NCBI GenBank assembly: GCA_020831775.1
Contig: JAFIFZ010000050.1
Location: forward strand, 1 to 63,638
Length of the DNA: 63,638 nt
Origin: Phycisphaerales bacterium
GTDB taxonomy: Bacteria; Planctomycetota; Phycisphaerae; Phycisphaerales; UBA1924
Reading direction: 5' to 3'
How positions within the stretch are numbered: position 1 is the first letter of the stretch; each line of letters begins with the position of its first letter. A program made the translations under genes and the position numbers. The notes under the pieces are model-generated. The model saw nothing but the letters and a program-made list of their open reading frames with translations. It had not been told where the DNA came from and made no database searches. Shown here piece by piece: positions 18,204 through 26,968 of this stretch.

Positions 18204-20141
18204 TCAGACCGCAGATTTCTCGCCGCTGCCCCTGCGGAGCCAGCGGCTCAGCTCCGGCTGGGCGCTCAGGCGGTCCCACCCCGGCTCGCCCTGGTAGCGG
18301 TGCTGGATCGCCGCCGCGAACAAGCCCATGAACATCGGCTGCGGACGCAGCGGGCGGCTCGTCAGCTCCGGGTGGAACTGGGCCCCGATGAAGAACGGGT
18401 GCGTGTGCCGGGGCTCGTCCTCGCCCGGCTGGGTCACCACGCCCGGCTGCGGGAGCTCCAGAATCTGCATGATCGGGTGGTCGGGGTGACGCCCGGAGAA
18501 CTGCAGCCCGCCGGCCTCCAGCCGCTCGATGTAGTGGGGGTCGACCTCCCAGCGGTGGCGGAACCGCTCGCGGACGCTCGTGCGACCCGAGAAGAGGAAG
18601 TGCGCCAAAGTCCCGGGGATCACCTGCACATCCTGCGCGCCCAGCCGCATGCTCGCGCCAAGGCCCTCGATCCGCTTCTGCTCGGGGAGCTCGCTGATGA
18701 CCGCCGTCTTGCTCTCGGGGTCGAACTCGCTGCTGGTCGCGTCGCGAAGGCCCAGCACATGGCGGGCGAACTCGATCACCGCCACCTGAAAGCCCAGGCA
18801 GATCCCAAGGTAAGGCAGCCCGCTCTCGCGGCAGTGACGCACGCAGGCGATCTTGCCCTCAACGCCTCTGCGTCCGAACCCGCCGGGCACGATCACCCCG
18901 TCGAGGCCGGCCAGCCGGTCCTCGGCGCTGGTGTCTTCGAGGTCGGTCGTCTCGATGAAGCGCGTCCGGACGCTGCAGTCCAGGTGGACCGAGGCGTGCT
19001 CGATCGCCTTGTCGATCGACGCGTACGCGTCGCGCAGGTCGGCGTACTTGCCAGTGATCCCGATCGAGACCTCGCGCTCACGCTCTGAGTGCAGGCGCCG
19101 GATGAAGCCCGACCAACGCTCCCGCGCACGGTCTTCGTGGGCGATGTTCACACGGTCGTGCAGGTCGATCACCGACAGGATCTCGCGGTCGAGCGCTTCC
19201 TGACGCATCTCGTGCGGGATCGAGTACACGCTGTCGCGGTCGTGCAGCGAGAACACGCGACGCAGCGGCACATTCGAGAACATCGCGATCTTCTCGCGCA
19301 CATTGTCGGTCACCACCTGCGTCGCGCGGCAGGCGATCAGGTGGGGCTGGATCCCCGCCTCCATAAGCCGCTGGATGCCCAGCTGCGCCGCCTTGGACTT
19401 CTGCTCGCCCAAGGACGGCGGCTCGATGATGTAGGTCAGCGCGACAAAGCAGGTCGAGTCCGGCCCCTCCTCGAACGCCAGCTCGCGCAGCGCCTCGATG
19501 TAGAAGCCGTTCTCGTAGTCGCCGACCGTCCCCCCCACCTCGACGATGACCACATCGACGGGCTTGCCGTCAGAGCCCCGCATCGCCAGCTCGCGCAGCT
19601 TCCGCTTCACCTCGCCGGTCACATGCGGGATCATCTGCACATCGCGCCCGAGGTAGAGCCCCATCCGCTCACGCTCGAGGATCTCCGAATAGATCTGGCC
19701 CGATGTCGTGAAGTTGCGCCGGCTCAGGTCCTGGTCGAGCATCCGCTCGTAGGTGCCCAGATCCATGTCGCACTCGGTCCCGTCGTCGAGAACGAAGACC
19801 TCGCCGTGCCGATAGGGGTTCAGCGTCCCCGCGTCGATGTTGAGATAGCCCTCGAGCTTGATGGGGGCAACCGACAGGCCCTTGTCTTTCAGGAGCTTGG
19901 CGAGGCTGGAGGCAAAGATTCCCTTGCCCAGCCCGGACATCACCGTCCCGAGCACCACGACATACTTGTGCTGCCCCCGCCGGTACCCCTCAGGGACCGG
20001 GGAGTAGTACTCCGTCAGGTGCGATTGCTGCCCCGCCGCCGCGAGGATCTCCTGCGCCCCGAGTTCGGAGTCGCCGGCCTCCGATCCTCCAGAGCCACCC
20101 GAAATTGGTCCGCTCGATCCGCGCATAACGGATGGTATCAC
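18204..20141 (-). CDS. pyrG: CTP synthase, divergent form
   Basis: This enzyme makes CTP from UTP, ATP and glutamine. The order of domains is normal: an N-terminal synthetase and a C-terminal class I glutamine amidotransferase with P-G-G-F-G-x-R-G, nucleophile Cys448 in L-G-I-C-L-G-F-Q, and Q-F-H-P-E. It is unusually long (645 against ~540 residues), with a ~57-residue N-terminal and ~30-residue C-terminal extension. The nucleotide loop reads L-G-T-V-M-S-G-L-G-K-G where nearly all family members have T-G-G-V-V-S-S-L-G-K-G, and K-L-E-G-Y-L-N-I-D-A-G replaces K-L-D-P-Y-I-N-V-D-P-G. The UTP-site motif K-T-K-P-T-Q is K-S-K-A-A-Q. The start is probably the GTG at 20141 (GGAG 4 nt upstream); an ATG at 20126 is the alternative. 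Confidence 0.9.
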   Translation of the reverse strand: MIPSVMRGSSGPISGGSGGSEAGDSELGAQEILAAAGQQSHLTEYYSPVPEGYRRGQHKYVVVLGTVMSGLGKGIFASSLAKLLKDKGLSVAPIKLEGYLNIDAGTLNPYRHGEVFVLDDGTECDMDLGTYERMLDQDLSRRNFTTSGQIYSEILERERMGLYLGRDVQMIPHVTGEVKRKLRELAMRGSDGKPVDVVIVEVGGTVGDYENGFYIEALRELAFEEGPDSTCFVALTYIIEPPSLGEQKSKAAQLGIQRLMEAGIQPHLIACRATQVVTDNVREKIAMFSNVPLRRVFSLHDRDSVYSIPHEMRQEALDREILSVIDLHDRVNIAHEDRARERWSGFIRRLHSEREREVSIGITGKYADLRDAYASIDKAIEHASVHLDCSVRTRFIETTDLEDTSAEDRLAGLDGVIVPGGFGRRGVEGKIACVRHCRESGLPYLGICLGFQVAVIEFARHVLGLRDATSSEFDPESKTAVISELPEQKRIEGLGASMRLGAQDVQVIPGTLAHFLFSGRTSVRERFRHRWEVDPHYIERLEAGGLQFSGRHPDHPIMQILELPQPGVVTQPGEDEPRHTHPFFIGAQFHPELTSRPLRPQPMFMGLFAAAIQHRYQGEPGWDRLSAQPELSRWLRRGSGEKSAV

Positions 20142-20221
20142 ACCGCTCCGCGCCCGACACGATACGCGACAGTGATTGGGCTCTTCTGCGAGCCAATCCG
20201 CGGCCCGATATCTTCGCGGCC

Positions 20222-22108
20222 ATGACTCGCCCCCGACTAAACACAGCGATCAAATCCGCAATCGACAGCCCCGCCAAGGCCGTGCTGATGCCGCTGCTCG
20301 CCCTGCTCGTGCTGTTCGCGTCGCCAGCCCTCGCCCAGAGCGACCCCCGCATCGAGCGCGAGACCGGGCGCGATCTCCGCGTCTGGAACCCGCCCCGCCA
20401 CTTCGATCACCGCCACCTCCGCCTCGAAATCGACTTTCCAAACCCCGCCGAGCCCCGGATGCTCGTCCGCCAGCGCCTGACCATGGCCGCCATCGGACGC
20501 GACCGAGACCTCATCGAACTCGACGCGGGGCCCTTCAACATCTCCTCCCTCCGCGTCGACGGCACAGAACGGGGCTTTTCCCACGCCCAGCGCCGGCTCT
20601 CGATCCCCCTCCGCCCCCCCGCGCCCCGGGACCGCGAGATCACCCTCGAAATCGACTACGAGCTCGACCTCCGGCGCACCGCCATCGCCATCGGGGGCCT
20701 GCTCTGGAACCCCGGCGAGCCGGGCTCGGCCCAGCAGGGCCGGCGCCACCCCCGCCTGCACACCCAGGGCCAGCCCCAGTTCAACCACAACTGGTTCGCC
20801 TGCCGCGACCGCCCCGACGAGAAGCTCACCACCGAGCTCATCGTCACGGTCCCCGACGAGTTCCGCGTGCTCTCCAACGGTCGCCTGCTCTCACGAAACA
20901 AGGACTGGGGCGACTCCGCGGGCGAGGGCCGTCGCCGATGGCACTGGCTGCAGGACAAACCCCACTCGCCCTACCTCGTCACCCTCGTCATCGGCATGAT
21001 GGATGTCGTCGAGGTCGAAGGCCTCGACGAATACGGCATCACCGTCCCCATGCGCCTCTGGGGCATCGAGGGCAGCGCCCAACGCCTCAAGCGCGTCTTC
21101 GCCTCCACGCCCGCGATGTTCGACTTCTTCCAGCGCGAGTACGGCGTCGAGTACCCGTGGGACAAGTACGACCAGGTCATCGCCCCCGACTACATCGGCG
21201 GCGCAATGGAAAACACCTCCGCCAGCACCTTCGCCTCAGGCTTTCTTGATTCGGCCCCGGGCGCAGCAGACCGCATCATCGCCCACGAACTGGCCCACCA
21301 GTGGATCGGGAATCTGGTCACCTGCCGCACATGGGAGCACATCTGGCTCAACGAGGGGTACGCCTCGATGGCCGAGGCGCTCTGGGCGGCCGAATCGGTC
21401 CGCCTCAAGGGAGGCTCCGAAGCCGACGCTGACGGGGCGTACCTCGAAATGGTCGCCGGCGCCCTCCGAGGCCAGGGCGCCAACCGCCCCCGCGCCCCCC
21501 GCGAGCCCGCCATGGCCTCCAACTTCTACTACGACCCCATCCAGATCTTCGCCAAGCGCGACAACCCCTACCAGAAGGGCCTGCTCGTCCTCCACATGCT
21601 CAGAGAGCGCCTCGGCCCCGACCTCTTCCGCAAAGGAACAACCCTCTTCATCGAACGCCACGCTTACGACACCGCCGAAAGCAACGACCTCAGGCGCGCC
21701 ATGGAAGAGGTCTCCGGCCTCAGCCTCGAAAAGTTCTTTGACCAATGGGTCTACCGCCACGGCCTCCCCGAACTCCGCATCGACCTCGACTGGAACGCCG
21801 ACACCAACACGCTCACCATCCGCTCCGAGCAGATCCAGCCGATCGACGAGTACAACCCCGCCTTCGTCTTCGACATGCCCGTCACCATCTTCGCGGCAGA
21901 CGACAGCGTGCTCGTCCAACGCGTCAAGGTCGACGGGCGGGTCAGCGAGGCGAGCTTCGAGCTCAGCGCATCGCCCGTCGATGTGATGATCGACCCGCGC
22001 ATGACCGTGACCTGCCGCAAGCGAGTGAGAACACCGTTGCCCGGCGCTCGGCGGACCGAAGCTCGCGAACTTCCAGCCGAAGCGCTCGCCGCGGGAGGCG
22101 TCCGATGA
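20222..22108 (+). CDS. exported M1 family aminopeptidase
   Basis: This 628-residue gluzincin aminopeptidase removes N-terminal residues from peptides. Its signal peptide ends A-L-A-Q-S, so it acts outside the cytoplasm. G-G-A-M-E-N is the exopeptidase motif. Zinc ligands are H355, H359 and E378 in H-E-L-A-H-Q-W ... N-E-G. It has the N-terminal saddle and thermolysin-like domains but not the long ERAP1-C domain. The start at 20222 has a TATCTT box 7 nt upstream and no Shine-Dalgarno. Its stop overlaps the start of a second M1 gene (ATGA), which implies coupled translation. It diverges from pyrG, with 80 bp between the starts. Confidence 0.94.
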   Translation: MTRPRLNTAIKSAIDSPAKAVLMPLLALLVLFASPALAQSDPRIERETGRDLRVWNPPRHFDHRHLRLEIDFPNPAEPRMLVRQRLTMAAIGRDRDLIELDAGPFNISSLRVDGTERGFSHAQRRLSIPLRPPAPRDREITLEIDYELDLRRTAIAIGGLLWNPGEPGSAQQGRRHPRLHTQGQPQFNHNWFACRDRPDEKLTTELIVTVPDEFRVLSNGRLLSRNKDWGDSAGEGRRRWHWLQDKPHSPYLVTLVIGMMDVVEVEGLDEYGITVPMRLWGIEGSAQRLKRVFASTPAMFDFFQREYGVEYPWDKYDQVIAPDYIGGAMENTSASTFASGFLDSAPGAADRIIAHELAHQWIGNLVTCRTWEHIWLNEGYASMAEALWAAESVRLKGGSEADADGAYLEMVAGALRGQGANRPRAPREPAMASNFYYDPIQIFAKRDNPYQKGLLVLHMLRERLGPDLFRKGTTLFIERHAYDTAESNDLRRAMEEVSGLSLEKFFDQWVYRHGLPELRIDLDWNADTNTLTIRSEQIQPIDEYNPAFVFDMPVTIFAADDSVLVQRVKVDGRVSEASFELSASPVDVMIDPRMTVTCRKRVRTPLPGARRTEARELPAEALAAGGVR

Positions 22109-24702
22109 AAAACGCAAGCAACAGACGACTCGTTCTGGCGCTGGCGGCGGTCCTTCCGTTGCCGGTGATCTCGACGATCGCGCAAGCCGCCGAACACCGC
22201 TGCGGGCACTGCCTCGCGCACGCACGCGCCGCGGCCCACCGCTTCGCTCACCCCGAGCGCTTCGGCGAGCTGAACGAGCGTGGCCTGCCGACCCGTGTCT
22301 TCCCCCCCAGCCGCCCGATCGACATCCTGCACACGAAGATCGAGCTCACCTTCGAAGACCTCGACCAGCCCAAAGCCGAGGGGCTGGCCACCATCGACTT
22401 CGCGCCGATCGGCCGCCCCGCCGACCGCGTGCACCTCGACGCCCGCGGCTTGCAGATCCAATCCGTCAGCATGGGGCGCAACACCCTCCGCTTCGAGCAC
22501 GACGCCGAACGCCTCGAAATCCGACTCCCCCGCGAGATCGCGCCGGGCGAGCGGCGAAGCGTCAGCATCCGCTACAGCATCGACAACCCGCCCGCCGGGC
22601 TCTTCTTCACGCCCCAGCGAGCCGGCGGACGCCTCGCCTCCGCCCGCGTGCACACCCAGGGCCAGCCCGAAGAGAACAGCTTCTGGTTCCCCACCCACGA
22701 CTTCCCCAACGAACGCATGACCACCGAGTTGGTCGTCGCCGTTCCGAAGGGCTTCGACACGCTCTCCAACGGCGTGCTGCTCTCGCGCGAGCAGGGCTGG
22801 TCCGGCGACGGACCCGACGCGCCCGAGTTCACCATCGACCACTGGAAGCTCGACACCCCCCACCCCCCCTACCTCGTCACCCTCGTCGTCGGCATCTTCG
22901 ACTCCGTCGAGCTCGGCACCGAAGACCTCGCGATGCCCGTCTACGGCCCGCCCGGCCGATCGGACGACCTGCAACGCACCTACGCCGCCACGCCGGCGAT
23001 GATGGAGTTCTTCACCGACCGCTTCGGCGTCGAGTACCCCTGGCCCGCATACGCGCAGGTCGTCGTCGACGAGTTCCGCTGGGGCGGCATGGAGAACACC
23101 GGCGCCACCACCATGAACGGCGACGCCGTCTTCGACTCACACGTCGCAATCGACCACGACCTCGACGGCCTGATCGCCCACGAGCTCGCCCACCAGTGGT
23201 TCGGCAACCTCGTCACCTGCAACTCTTGGGAGCACCTCTGGCTCAACGAAGGCTTCGCGACGCTCTCTGAAGGACTCTGGCTCGAACACCGCGACGGCAG
23301 GGCCGCCTACCAGGGCTTCCTCTGGAACCGCCTGCAAGGCGTCATCGAGGAAGACACAGACCCGGCCGCACCGGGCATGGCCAGCAAACGCTACGAGAAC
23401 CCCGAAGAGATCTTCGGCAAGCCCGCCGATCCCTACAGCAAGGGCGCACTCGTCCTGCACGCGATCCGGGCCAAGCTCGGCGACGACCTCTTCTTCGAGG
23501 CGGTCGCCGAGTACCTCCGCCGCCACGCCGGCAACCCCGTCGAGACCGACCAGTTCCGGCGCGTGCTCGAAGATGTCTCGGGCGAGAGTTTCGACCGGTT
23601 CTTCTGGCAGTGGGTCACCCGGGCCGGCGTCCCGAGGCTGAGCGTCGAGACCTCGTGGACAGACAGCGACTCGTTCAAGGGCGGCACACTCAACCTGAAC
23701 ATCGAGCAGCTCCAAACGATTGATGGCGACAGCCCCGCCTTCGCCCTCGACCTGCCTGTCTATATCCGCGAAGCCTCGGGCGCCAGCGTCCGCACCAGCG
23801 TGCGCATCGACACCAGAGCCGCCGAAGCCTCCTTCCCGATGCGCCAAAGGCCCGCGTTCGTCGCGATCGACCCCGAGCTCGCGATCGTCGCAGACATCGA
23901 GACTGTCCGCCCGAGCGACTGGGCCCTCGCCCAAGCCGAGCACGGGCCGACCGTCGCGGCAAGGGCGCGCGCCGCACGCCAACTGACCGAGACCGGAGAC
24001 AACGCCTCGGCTCGCCTGCTCTCGAACATCGCGCGCGACGAGGCGGAGCACGACGCCGTGCGGATCGCCGCCGTCCGCTCGCTCATCGAGCGGGGCGAGA
24101 CCGGCATGCTTGGCGCGATCGCGATGGGCCGCGTCGAACCCCCGTCCTTCCGGGCCGCGTTTGCCGAGGCACTCGCCGACCTGCCGGATGTCGCCTCCGA
24201 CGAACGCCTCGGCGACTGGCTTCAGCGCACCGCACGAAACGACCGGGCCCTGACCGTGCAGGGCGCCGCCCTCATCGCCCTCGCCAAGACCGACCCGGCC
24301 CGGGCCCATCCGATCGCGCTCTACTTCTCAGAGATCGACGCCCACGCCGACCGCCTTCGCCGCGCCGCGGTCGAGGCCTTGGCCAAAACCCGGGGCGAGC
24401 ACACGCTCGACACACTCCTCGGCCTCACCGGCGTCGAAACCCACTTCCGAACCCGCGTCGCCGCGATCGAAGCGCTCCCCAAGGTCGCCCCCGACAACAC
24501 CGCGCCCGTCCGCGTCCGCCTGCAAGACCTCGTCGGCAACCGCCTCGGCGCCGTCTCACACGCCGCCATCGACGCCCTAGTAGAACTCGGCGACCCCGAA
24601 GCGATCAGCACCCTCCGTCAAGCCCGCGAGAACGCACGCTCAGACCACGACCGCTGGCGACTCGACAACGCGATCAGAGCTCTGGAAAGCCAAGCGAACT
24701 GA
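22105..24702 (+). CDS. exported M1 family aminopeptidase with C-terminal HEAT-like repeats
   Basis: This is an 865-residue exported metallo-aminopeptidase, a paralogue of the preceding gene. GGGAGG precedes the ATG, which overlaps the upstream stop. After a signal peptide there is a Cys-Gly-His-Cys motif at residues ~32-35 that could bind a metal or form a disulfide. The catalytic core has G-G-M-E-N-T-G-A-T-T and H359-E360-L-A-H363 with E382 as third ligand. Residues ~620-865 are helical HEAT-like repeats (for example L-R-R-A-A-V-E-A-L-A), absent from its neighbour. The pair probably arose by duplication and may differ in substrate size or partner binding. Confidence 0.94.
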   Translation: MKNASNRRLVLALAAVLPLPVISTIAQAAEHRCGHCLAHARAAAHRFAHPERFGELNERGLPTRVFPPSRPIDILHTKIELTFEDLDQPKAEGLATIDFAPIGRPADRVHLDARGLQIQSVSMGRNTLRFEHDAERLEIRLPREIAPGERRSVSIRYSIDNPPAGLFFTPQRAGGRLASARVHTQGQPEENSFWFPTHDFPNERMTTELVVAVPKGFDTLSNGVLLSREQGWSGDGPDAPEFTIDHWKLDTPHPPYLVTLVVGIFDSVELGTEDLAMPVYGPPGRSDDLQRTYAATPAMMEFFTDRFGVEYPWPAYAQVVVDEFRWGGMENTGATTMNGDAVFDSHVAIDHDLDGLIAHELAHQWFGNLVTCNSWEHLWLNEGFATLSEGLWLEHRDGRAAYQGFLWNRLQGVIEEDTDPAAPGMASKRYENPEEIFGKPADPYSKGALVLHAIRAKLGDDLFFEAVAEYLRRHAGNPVETDQFRRVLEDVSGESFDRFFWQWVTRAGVPRLSVETSWTDSDSFKGGTLNLNIEQLQTIDGDSPAFALDLPVYIREASGASVRTSVRIDTRAAEASFPMRQRPAFVAIDPELAIVADIETVRPSDWALAQAEHGPTVAARARAARQLTETGDNASARLLSNIARDEAEHDAVRIAAVRSLIERGETGMLGAIAMGRVEPPSFRAAFAEALADLPDVASDERLGDWLQRTARNDRALTVQGAALIALAKTDPARAHPIALYFSEIDAHADRLRRAAVEALAKTRGEHTLDTLLGLTGVETHFRTRVAAIEALPKVAPDNTAPVRVRLQDLVGNRLGAVSHAAIDALVELGDPEAISTLRQARENARSDHDRWRLDNAIRALESQAN

Positions 24703-24743
24703 GCCGAACCCTCTCGCCGGTCAGCCATTGTCGCAAACCCGGG

Positions 24744-25421
24744 TCAATCACGGATCGTGCCGTCGATCACCGGCCTGCCGGCTCCGGGCTTGAGCTCGAC
24801 CGAGAACGGCTGCACCTGCTTCGAGTCGTTGAAGTGCTCGATGATGTAGTCGAGCTTCCCGGTGCGGTAGAGGTTCACGAACGCGTCGACCGCGTCGGGC
24901 CAGTACATCGTGCCCTTGTTGGCTTCCAGCTCGGCGATCGCCATCTCCGCCGCGTCCTCGCCGATCACCGGCCGGTACGGCCGAACGCTCGTCATGGCGT
25001 CGAACGCATCGATCACCGAGAAGAACCTCGCGGCGACCGGGATCTCCTCCCCCTTCAGCCCCATCGGGTACCCCCGCCCGTCCCACCGCTCGTGATGGTG
25101 GCGGATCAGGTCGAGCACCGCCGTGTCCTCGACGCCCATGTCCACCATCCGCGCATGCCCAGCGACGGGGTGCATTTTGATGACCTCGAACTCCTCGTCC
25201 GTCAGCCGCCCCGGCTTCTGCAGGATCTTCGAGGGGATGTCGATCTTGCCCACATCGTGCAACGCCGCGGCGTGCGTCAGCGCGTGGATCTCGTCCTGCC
25301 CAAGCCCCATCGCCTCGGCCAGCGCCCGCGTGTACAGCACCACCCGCCAGGTGTGCGCCGCCGTCGAAAGGTCCTTCGCCTCGATCGACCGGACCAGGTC
25401 ATGGACGATTTCTGGCTTCAT
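24744..25421 (-). CDS. HD-GYP domain protein, putative c-di-GMP phosphodiesterase
   Basis: This is a 225-residue stand-alone HD-GYP domain. The motifs are H-x-W-R-V near residue 24, H-D-V-G-K-I-D-I-P, H-P-V-A-G-H and H-H-H-E-R-W-D-G-R-G-Y-P-M-G-L, so all the expected metal ligands and the Gly-Tyr-Pro signature are present. Members of the family hydrolyse cyclic di-GMP. No receiver or sensory domain is attached, so control may be transcriptional. The upstream region carries three CTTAAG sites (listed separately). The start at the ATG 25421 has only a weak AGGG upstream; a TTG at 25433 is the alternative. Confidence 0.88.
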   Translation of the reverse strand: MKPEIVHDLVRSIEAKDLSTAAHTWRVVLYTRALAEAMGLGQDEIHALTHAAALHDVGKIDIPSKILQKPGRLTDEEFEVIKMHPVAGHARMVDMGVEDTAVLDLIRHHHERWDGRGYPMGLKGEEIPVAARFFSVIDAFDAMTSVRPYRPVIGEDAAEMAIAELEANKGTMYWPDAVDAFVNLYRTGKLDYIIEHFNDSKQVQPFSVELKPGAGRPVIDGTIRD

Positions 25422-25494
25422 CACCCTGCCCAACCGGCGTTTCCCGCCGGCTATGCCCCGATTGCGCGTTGCAACGACAGCAAGAGCAACAAAG

Positions 25495-25534
25495 CTTAAG
25501 CATCACCGGATGTTCCTTAAGCACCCGCTTAAGG
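25495..25534. promoter_or_regulatory. triple CTTAAG motif, candidate operator
   Basis: CTTAAG occurs at 25495-25500, 25516-25521 and 25528-25533. The last two form a perfect 7-bp inverted repeat (CCTTAAG, 6 nt, CTTAAGG). No T tract follows on either strand, so it is not a normal terminator. It lies between the lipA stop and the HD-GYP start, about 75-115 bp upstream of the latter. Confidence 0.4.
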
Positions 25535-25538
25535 AAAA

Positions 25539-26717
25539 TCAGGAGCCCCGGAATTGCCGTGTGGCCTCGCGGACCAGGCGGTTGACGGTGTCGATCGAGT
25601 TATCGGGCGACGCTGCCTCCGCCCCAGCCGCGGCTGCTCGCTCCCGCTCGATATCCGTCAGCGCGTTCGCCTGGTGGTCGGCGTGGTAGCTCGACCGGAC
25701 CAAGGGGCCCGACTCGACGACCTTCAGCCCCCGCTGCAGCCCCTCCTCGCGGTACATCGCGAAGGTGTCGGGGTGGACCCACCGGTCGATGGGCAGGTGG
25801 TTGGGCGTCGGCTGGAGGTACTGGCCGATCGTCAGGATGTCGCACGGGTCGCCCGGCTTGGGGCCGCTGTGCTTCGAGCTGCCCTCGACGAGGGCGGACA
25901 TGAAATCGAGGACTTCTTGGTCCTTTTCTCCGATCCCGACCATGATCCCCGTCTTGGCGACGCCCCCCTGCTCCTTGACGCGCCGGAGCAGATCGACGGA
26001 CCGGTCGAACTTGGCGCTGGGGCGCACCGCCGGGTACATCCGCTCGACGCACTCGATGTTGTGGTTGATGATGTGCGGGGCGGCGTCGATCACCATCTGC
26101 AGAGCCGCCGCGTCGCCCTCGAAATCGGGGATCAGCACCTCGACGGACATGCCCGGGCAGGCCTCGCGGGCGCGGATGATCGTCTCGGCCCAGATCCCCG
26201 CGCCGCCGTCGGGCAGCTCGTCGCGGTTGACGCTGGTGATGACGACATGCTTCAGGCCCATCGGGCGGAGCATCTCGGCGACCCGCCGCGGCTCGTCCTT
26301 GTCGACCGGCTCGGGCCGACCTGTCTTGATGTTGCAGAACCCGCAGGCGCGGGTGCATGTGTCACCAAGGATCATGATGGTGGCGACGCCCCTGGACCAG
26401 CACTCCCCCATGTTGGGGCATCCCGCCTCTTCGCAGACGGTGTGGAGCCGGTGCTCCTTGATGCGATCGCGCAGCTCGTTATAGGCCTTGCCCCCGGGGA
26501 GCTTGGCCTTGAGCCATTTGGGCTTGCGTTTGGTGGCGAGGGTGTCGGGCCCGGCGGCGTTGTTCAGCACCATCGAGGTGAGGCTGAAAGCCGGCTTATC
26601 GATCCTTCGGAGGGGGTCACCCCCCGCGGGTCGGGGGTGTCTGCTGGTTGCGCGGGCGATCGATTCGGGCGAAGGCGCCCGGATCCCGCCCGGATTGCTG
26701 GCGTGTGAGTCGGCCAT
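25539..26717 (-). CDS. lipA: lipoyl synthase
   Basis: This radical SAM enzyme inserts two sulfurs into octanoyl groups on carrier proteins such as GcvH and the 2-oxoacid dehydrogenase E2 subunits. It carries both cluster motifs: [12 protein letters not shown] (auxiliary [4Fe-4S]) and C-T-R-A-C-G-F-C (radical SAM), plus the C-terminal R-S-S-Y. At 392 residues it is longer than the usual ~300-320: the N-terminus has ~60 extra residues that are Pro/Ser/Arg-rich and probably disordered, and the C-terminus has ~30 extra. The ATG at 26717 has TAGAGT 7 nt upstream and only a weak AGGA. Confidence 0.96.
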   Translation of the reverse strand: MADSHASNPGGIRAPSPESIARATSRHPRPAGGDPLRRIDKPAFSLTSMVLNNAAGPDTLATKRKPKWLKAKLPGGKAYNELRDRIKEHRLHTVCEEAGCPNMGECWSRGVATIMILGDTCTRACGFCNIKTGRPEPVDKDEPRRVAEMLRPMGLKHVVITSVNRDELPDGGAGIWAETIIRAREACPGMSVEVLIPDFEGDAAALQMVIDAAPHIINHNIECVERMYPAVRPSAKFDRSVDLLRRVKEQGGVAKTGIMVGIGEKDQEVLDFMSALVEGSSKHSGPKPGDPCDILTIGQYLQPTPNHLPIDRWVHPDTFAMYREEGLQRGLKVVESGPLVRSSYHADHQANALTDIERERAAAAGAEAASPDNSIDTVNRLVREATRQFRGS

Positions 26718-26968
26718 GGTTCCTACTCTAGACGCTCGGCCGCGGTGATCATCCGATGACGGGTGTGCGGTCCGAGCGGACAGAATCGGGGCGGGGGGAC
26801 TGAACTGCCCCCTTCGTTCCGGTCGATAGGCGTCCGAAAACAGCACTACACCGGCGGTCCTGCGCGAACCGTCGGCCCCCCCGCGTCGTGTAGACTGCAC
26901 TTTCCGGTCAGGCCTCCGGATGGGCAGGACCGAAACCAGACACGCCCCGGGCTGCAAGGAGCGTGGCC

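Noticed and set aside
25515-25534. The CTTAAG inverted repeat as a terminator for lipA
   Set aside because: The stem is only 7 bp and AT-rich, and no T run follows on the minus strand. A regulatory site is more likely.
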